This document shows, one piece after another, positions 61,665-64,000 of a stretch of 64,000 bases of DNA. Origin of the DNA: Planctomycetota bacterium (GTDB lineage: Bacteria > Planctomycetota > B15-G4 > SIAN01). A model generated the notes under the pieces. It ran no database searches, had not been told where the DNA came from, and worked only from the letters and a program-made list of their open reading frames with translations. Position 1 is the first letter of the stretch. Each line of letters begins with the position of its first letter. The DNA is taken from assembly GCA_028289345.1 (NCBI GenBank), contig JANQQL010000031.1:310001-374000 (forward strand). The letters are read 5' to 3'. A program made the position numbers and the translations under genes.

Positions 61665-61692
61665 TCGCGACTGAACGATTGGTCAGTCGCGA
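61665..61692. promoter_or_regulatory. Perfect 10-bp inverted repeat upstream of purA
   Basis: TCGCGACTGA (61665-61674) and TCAGTCGCGA (61683-61692) are perfect complements separated by 8 bases. No T-run follows on either strand, so a protein-binding operator is more likely than a terminator. It lies about 285 bases upstream of purA in an otherwise empty region. Confidence 0.4.
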
Positions 61693-62114
61693 TCTGCATC
61701 AAACGACCTGAATTGGGAAATATTACCCGAAATGGCGCATTTCAGGACATTCTCTCGTATTCCGGAATGGCCGTTATGGAACCACGAGCACCAGCCGATA
61801 GACTCTTTGGGCGAACCGATTCCGGGGGTGTTCCGAGTTCCGAAGACTCCGAGAAGGAACGAACACCCAAACCCAACCAAAACTTCTTCTCCACCCCCGG
61901 ATCAGGTTCGTTTTCTTGTCTCGCGGCGCTCCGATCACAACGCGCCAACGTCTGCGACGCCCCCGCAATGCGACAACTTCGCACAACAAGTCGCTCGTCA
62001 AATCGCTCGTCCGGTTGACCATCACATTCGCCCCGTCAACCAACGAAGCGAGTCGTGGTGCTCACTTCGTCCACGATCCGGTTGCGAGTGCGAACGGTGG
62101 GAGGAGCAACTTGC

Positions 62115-62438
62115 TCAGGCGGAGAAAGACTTCCCGCAACCGCAGCTACCGGATGCGTTTGGATTTTGAACGGTGAATCCGGTGCCCTGGAGGCCTTCAA
62201 CCCAATCGACCACGGAGTCTTGCAGATAGGGAAGGCTGGTGGCGTCGACCGCAACGTCAAAACCGTCGCAACTCGTGAACTGATCGCCATCCTGTCGGTC
62301 GGAGAACGTGAATCCGTACTGGAAGCCGGAGCAACCTCCCCCTTCGACGAAGACTCGCAGCACTTTTTCGCGCAGCGATTCGTCCTGCTTCAGGAACCCT
62401 TGCACGGCCTTCTGGGCATTGTCGGTCAGAGTCAACAT
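62115..62438 (-). CDS. IscA/ErpA-type Fe-S cluster carrier
   Basis: 107 residues from ATG 62438. The three conserved cysteines occur in EGGGCSGFQYGF and SGSCGCGKSF, the A-type carrier pattern. NAQKAVQGFLKQ and ATSLPYLQDSVVDW also match the family. It delivers Fe-S clusters to apoproteins in the cytosol and could serve the ferredoxins of this genome. No other isc or suf gene is adjacent. The ribosome binding site is weak. Confidence 0.93.
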   Translation of the reverse strand: MLTLTDNAQKAVQGFLKQDESLREKVLRVFVEGGGCSGFQYGFTFSDRQDGDQFTSCDGFDVAVDATSLPYLQDSVVDWVEGLQGTGFTVQNPNASGSCGCGKSFSA

Positions 62439-62574
62439 CGTGTGGTTTCTCACTGAACGCGCCAGGTGGGACAACCCGGCTCCTCCGGGGCGGCTCGCCC
62501 CGCTTCTTCGCTGCGGGCCCGGCCAATTCCCCGATGTGTTTATAGAAGACCGTGGGGCGCCCGCAAGGGACGGC

Positions 62575-64000
62575 TCAAAGGGCGACCGGCTCTCGGGGTG
62601 GCGGCGCCCCCCCACCGGCCGACTCCCCGTTGTGGAGACGATGCAGCACCGTCTCGAGTGACTCGATCGTGAACGGTTTGTTCAAGAGACAGTTCCCGTC
62701 CCGCTCCGCAGCCCGCACCACCTCGGTATCCAGGGTGTCACCCGTGATGAACACCACTCGGCCTCGCAGCTCGGGCTTCTCCTGGCGCAGGATGTCGTAG
62801 AACTCCTCCCCGCCCATGCCCGGCATGCGCCAGTCCGTGAACACCACGTCGAAGTGGCCATCGCGCACCTCTTGCAAGGCCGCCGTGGCTTCTTCGCAGG
62901 TCACGACCTCGTGGCCTTCGGTCTCCAGAATCTGACACAGCAACTCGAGAATCACCGGCTCGTCATCGACGATGAGCATGCGCATGCGAGGCAGGGCCGC
63001 GGCGGACGCTTGCTGCTGCTCTGCCACCACTTCCGCCGGCGGCTGCACCACCGGCAACTCGATGCGGAACGTCGTGCCCACCCCCTCTTGGCTGAGCGGT
63101 GTGATTTTTCCTCCGTGCTCGCGAACAATGCCGTAACACAGAGCAAGTCCCAGGCCCGTTCCTTTGCCCACCTCCTTGGTGGTGAAGAAGGGGTCGAAGA
63201 TCTTGTTCAACACGTCCTCGGACATCCCTCCGCCGTTGTCGGTGACCTCGAGGACCATACTGTCGGGGGCGGTCTGGCTGGAACGGATCTTGATCTGTCC
63301 CGTGATGCCACGGGCTTCAATCGCGTGCTGGGCATTGGTGACGAGATTGATCATCACCTGCTGAAGCTGGAACGGGTCGAGCATGGAATCCGGCAGAGAG
63401 CTGGCCAGCTCGGTGTCGACGTTGATGTTGGCCGTTCGCAGCTGGTAGCCAAGCAGATCCAGGGATGCCTGAATCACCTCATTGAGATTGGCTCGCTGCT
63501 GCTCGCTCTGATGGTCCCGGGCGAACTTCAACAAGCCCTCGATGATCTTTCGACAGCGTTCCGCATGGGTGAAGATGTGCTGCACTTCCGAGCGCGCCCC
63601 TTCCGGCAAGTCCTGGGAAAGAAGTAGCTGGGCGAACCCGAACACGGCGGTCAGCGGATTGTTGAGCTCGTGAGCGACGCCGGACACCAATTCTCCGACG
63701 GCACTGAGTTTCTCGTTCTGAATCAGCTGCCGCTGCAAGGACTTGACTTCGGTCACGTCCCGCACCAACACCACGGTCCCGAGCAGGCGCTCATCGACCG
63801 CGCGAATCGGCGCCAGCAACAGCACCGCGGACTGATCCGACTGCTCTGGCTTGCAAAGCAAAACTTCGCGCTCCCAGGGCTCCTGGCCGTGGAGTGCCTG
63901 CAGGAACGCGTCTCGATCGGCATCCCGCTGAAAGGGCAATAGCTCTTCCGCACGACGAGGAGCCGCACCCAGAGGATCGACCCCCACCAGGGACTCGGCC
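62575..64000 (-). CDS. Hybrid sensor histidine kinase with C-terminal receiver, N-terminus cut by window edge
   Basis: At least 474 residues. The frame continues past position 64000, so an internal GTG at 63987 is unlikely to be the true start. Order: the end of a PAS domain, HisKA with phospho-acceptor His in [18 protein letters not shown], HATPase_c with [17 protein letters not shown] and [14 protein letters not shown], then a receiver with acceptor Asp in [11 protein letters not shown] and conserved Lys in LLNKPF. The NPLTAVFG motif is typical of kinases paired with sigma54-type regulators or with hybrid receivers. The input signal is unknown. Confidence 0.95.
   Translation of the reverse strand, partial: AESLVGVDPLGAAPRRAEELLPFQRDADRDAFLQALHGQEPWEREVLLCKPEQSDQSAVLLLAPIRAVDERLLGTVVLVRDVTEVKSLQRQLIQNEKLSAVGELVSGVAHELNNPLTAVFGFAQLLLSQDLPEGARSEVQHIFTHAERCRKIIEGLLKFARDHQSEQQRANLNEVIQASLDLLGYQLRTANINVDTELASSLPDSMLDPFQLQQVMINLVTNAQHAIEARGITGQIKIRSSQTAPDSMVLEVTDNGGGMSEDVLNKIFDPFFTTKEVGKGTGLGLALCYGIVREHGGKITPLSQEGVGTTFRIELPVVQPPAEVVAEQQQASAAALPRMRMLIVDDEPVILELLCQILETEGHEVVTCEEATAALQEVRDGHFDVVFTDWRMPGMGGEEFYDILRQEKPELRGRVVFITGDTLDTEVVRAAERDGNCLLNKPFTIESLETVLHRLHNGESAGGGAPPPREPVAL

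Larger units (their letters stand above)
61381..62114. other. Long intergenic region upstream of purA
   Basis: About 730 bases without a convincing gene. Frames on both strands have poor composition and no ribosome binding sites. The stretch 61600-61790 is relatively AT-rich. Two inverted repeats are listed separately. ATTTCGCCCA occurs twice (61563-61572 and about 61629-61638), each followed within a few bases by CTAA. The region between the IscA-type stop and 61790 shows nothing recognisable. Confidence 0.4.

Noticed and set aside
61732-62169. A 145-codon plus-strand frame in the purA upstream region
   Set aside because: There is no ribosome binding site, it overlaps the IscA-type gene, and the composition is not protein-like.
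1-64000. CRISPR arrays, tRNA, rRNA, insertion sequences, prophage or integrase genes
   Set aside because: I looked for spaced direct repeats, tRNA T-arm patterns, transposase motifs and terminal inverted repeats by eye and found none that hold up.

Overview
The window is a GC-rich, gene-dense bacterial chromosome segment from a Gram-negative (outer-membrane) lineage. TolC, MacA/MacB, many lipoproteins with clear lipoboxes and SPFH membrane proteins point to two membranes. An FG-GAP/ASPIC protein ending in a dockerin-like repeat, several alkaline-phosphatase/sulfatase-fold enzymes and long carboxypeptidase-regulatory-like proteins are typical of Planctomycetota or a related deep-branching phylum. 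That placement is an inference. I saw no rRNA, tRNA, CRISPR array, insertion sequence or phage gene.

Layout. 0-4.8 kb: a RecQ helicase cut by the left edge, a Tat-exported class V aminotransferase, a 7Fe ferredoxin and a secreted FG-GAP/dockerin protein. 4.8-16.5 kb: the most unusual block. Seven minus-strand genes run in transcription order as ribbon-helix-helix protein, ATP sulfurylase, APS kinase, membrane AlkP-superfamily enzyme, AlkP-superfamily lipoprotein, second ribbon-helix-helix protein, and an EMC3/DUF106-like membrane protein. A small lipoprotein and a third AlkP enzyme with an internal membrane hairpin follow upstream. 16.7-23.6 kb: a coiled-coil membrane protein, an SGNH hydrolase, a 1192-residue repeat protein and a Cas4/AddB-like nuclease. 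23.7-29.5 kb: a complete TolC-MacA-LolD/MacB-type efflux operon. 29.6-32.1 kb: a SelW/Rdx-family selenoprotein with in-frame UGA, a CPBP protease, a gamma-carbonic-anhydrase-like protein and a cation diffusion facilitator. 32.1-38 kb: a GT39-like transferase, HflC, HflK, Tgt and two small proteins. 38-41.5 kb: a degenerate cyclase lipoprotein, a Pro/Ser-rich lipoprotein and a HupE-like protein. 41.6-48.9 kb: a sigma54 activator, a sulfatase-like lipoprotein, two tandem PYROXD2-like flavoproteins, and a divergent four-cluster ferredoxin. 49-53.5 kb: LysA, a FliA-like sigma factor, a MerR-like regulator and gamma-glutamyltransferase. 53.8-64 kb: a PncB fusion, YbeY, PgpH-type HD protein, PhoH, CdsA, PurA, an IscA-type protein and a hybrid histidine kinase cut by the right edge.

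How genes fit together. Sat plus CysC make PAPS. No PAPS reductase or sulfotransferase is visible, so PAPS here may feed sulfonation rather than assimilation, perhaps linked to the cotranscribed AlkP enzymes. A short C-terminal module ending in Leu-Gly-Tyr-Ile/Leu (or a close variant) recurs on unrelated proteins of this block and may physically or regulatorily tie them together. PhoH-PgpH-YbeY is the widely conserved RNA-metabolism/c-di-AMP cluster. The selenoprotein implies a selenocysteine-decoding apparatus elsewhere in the genome.
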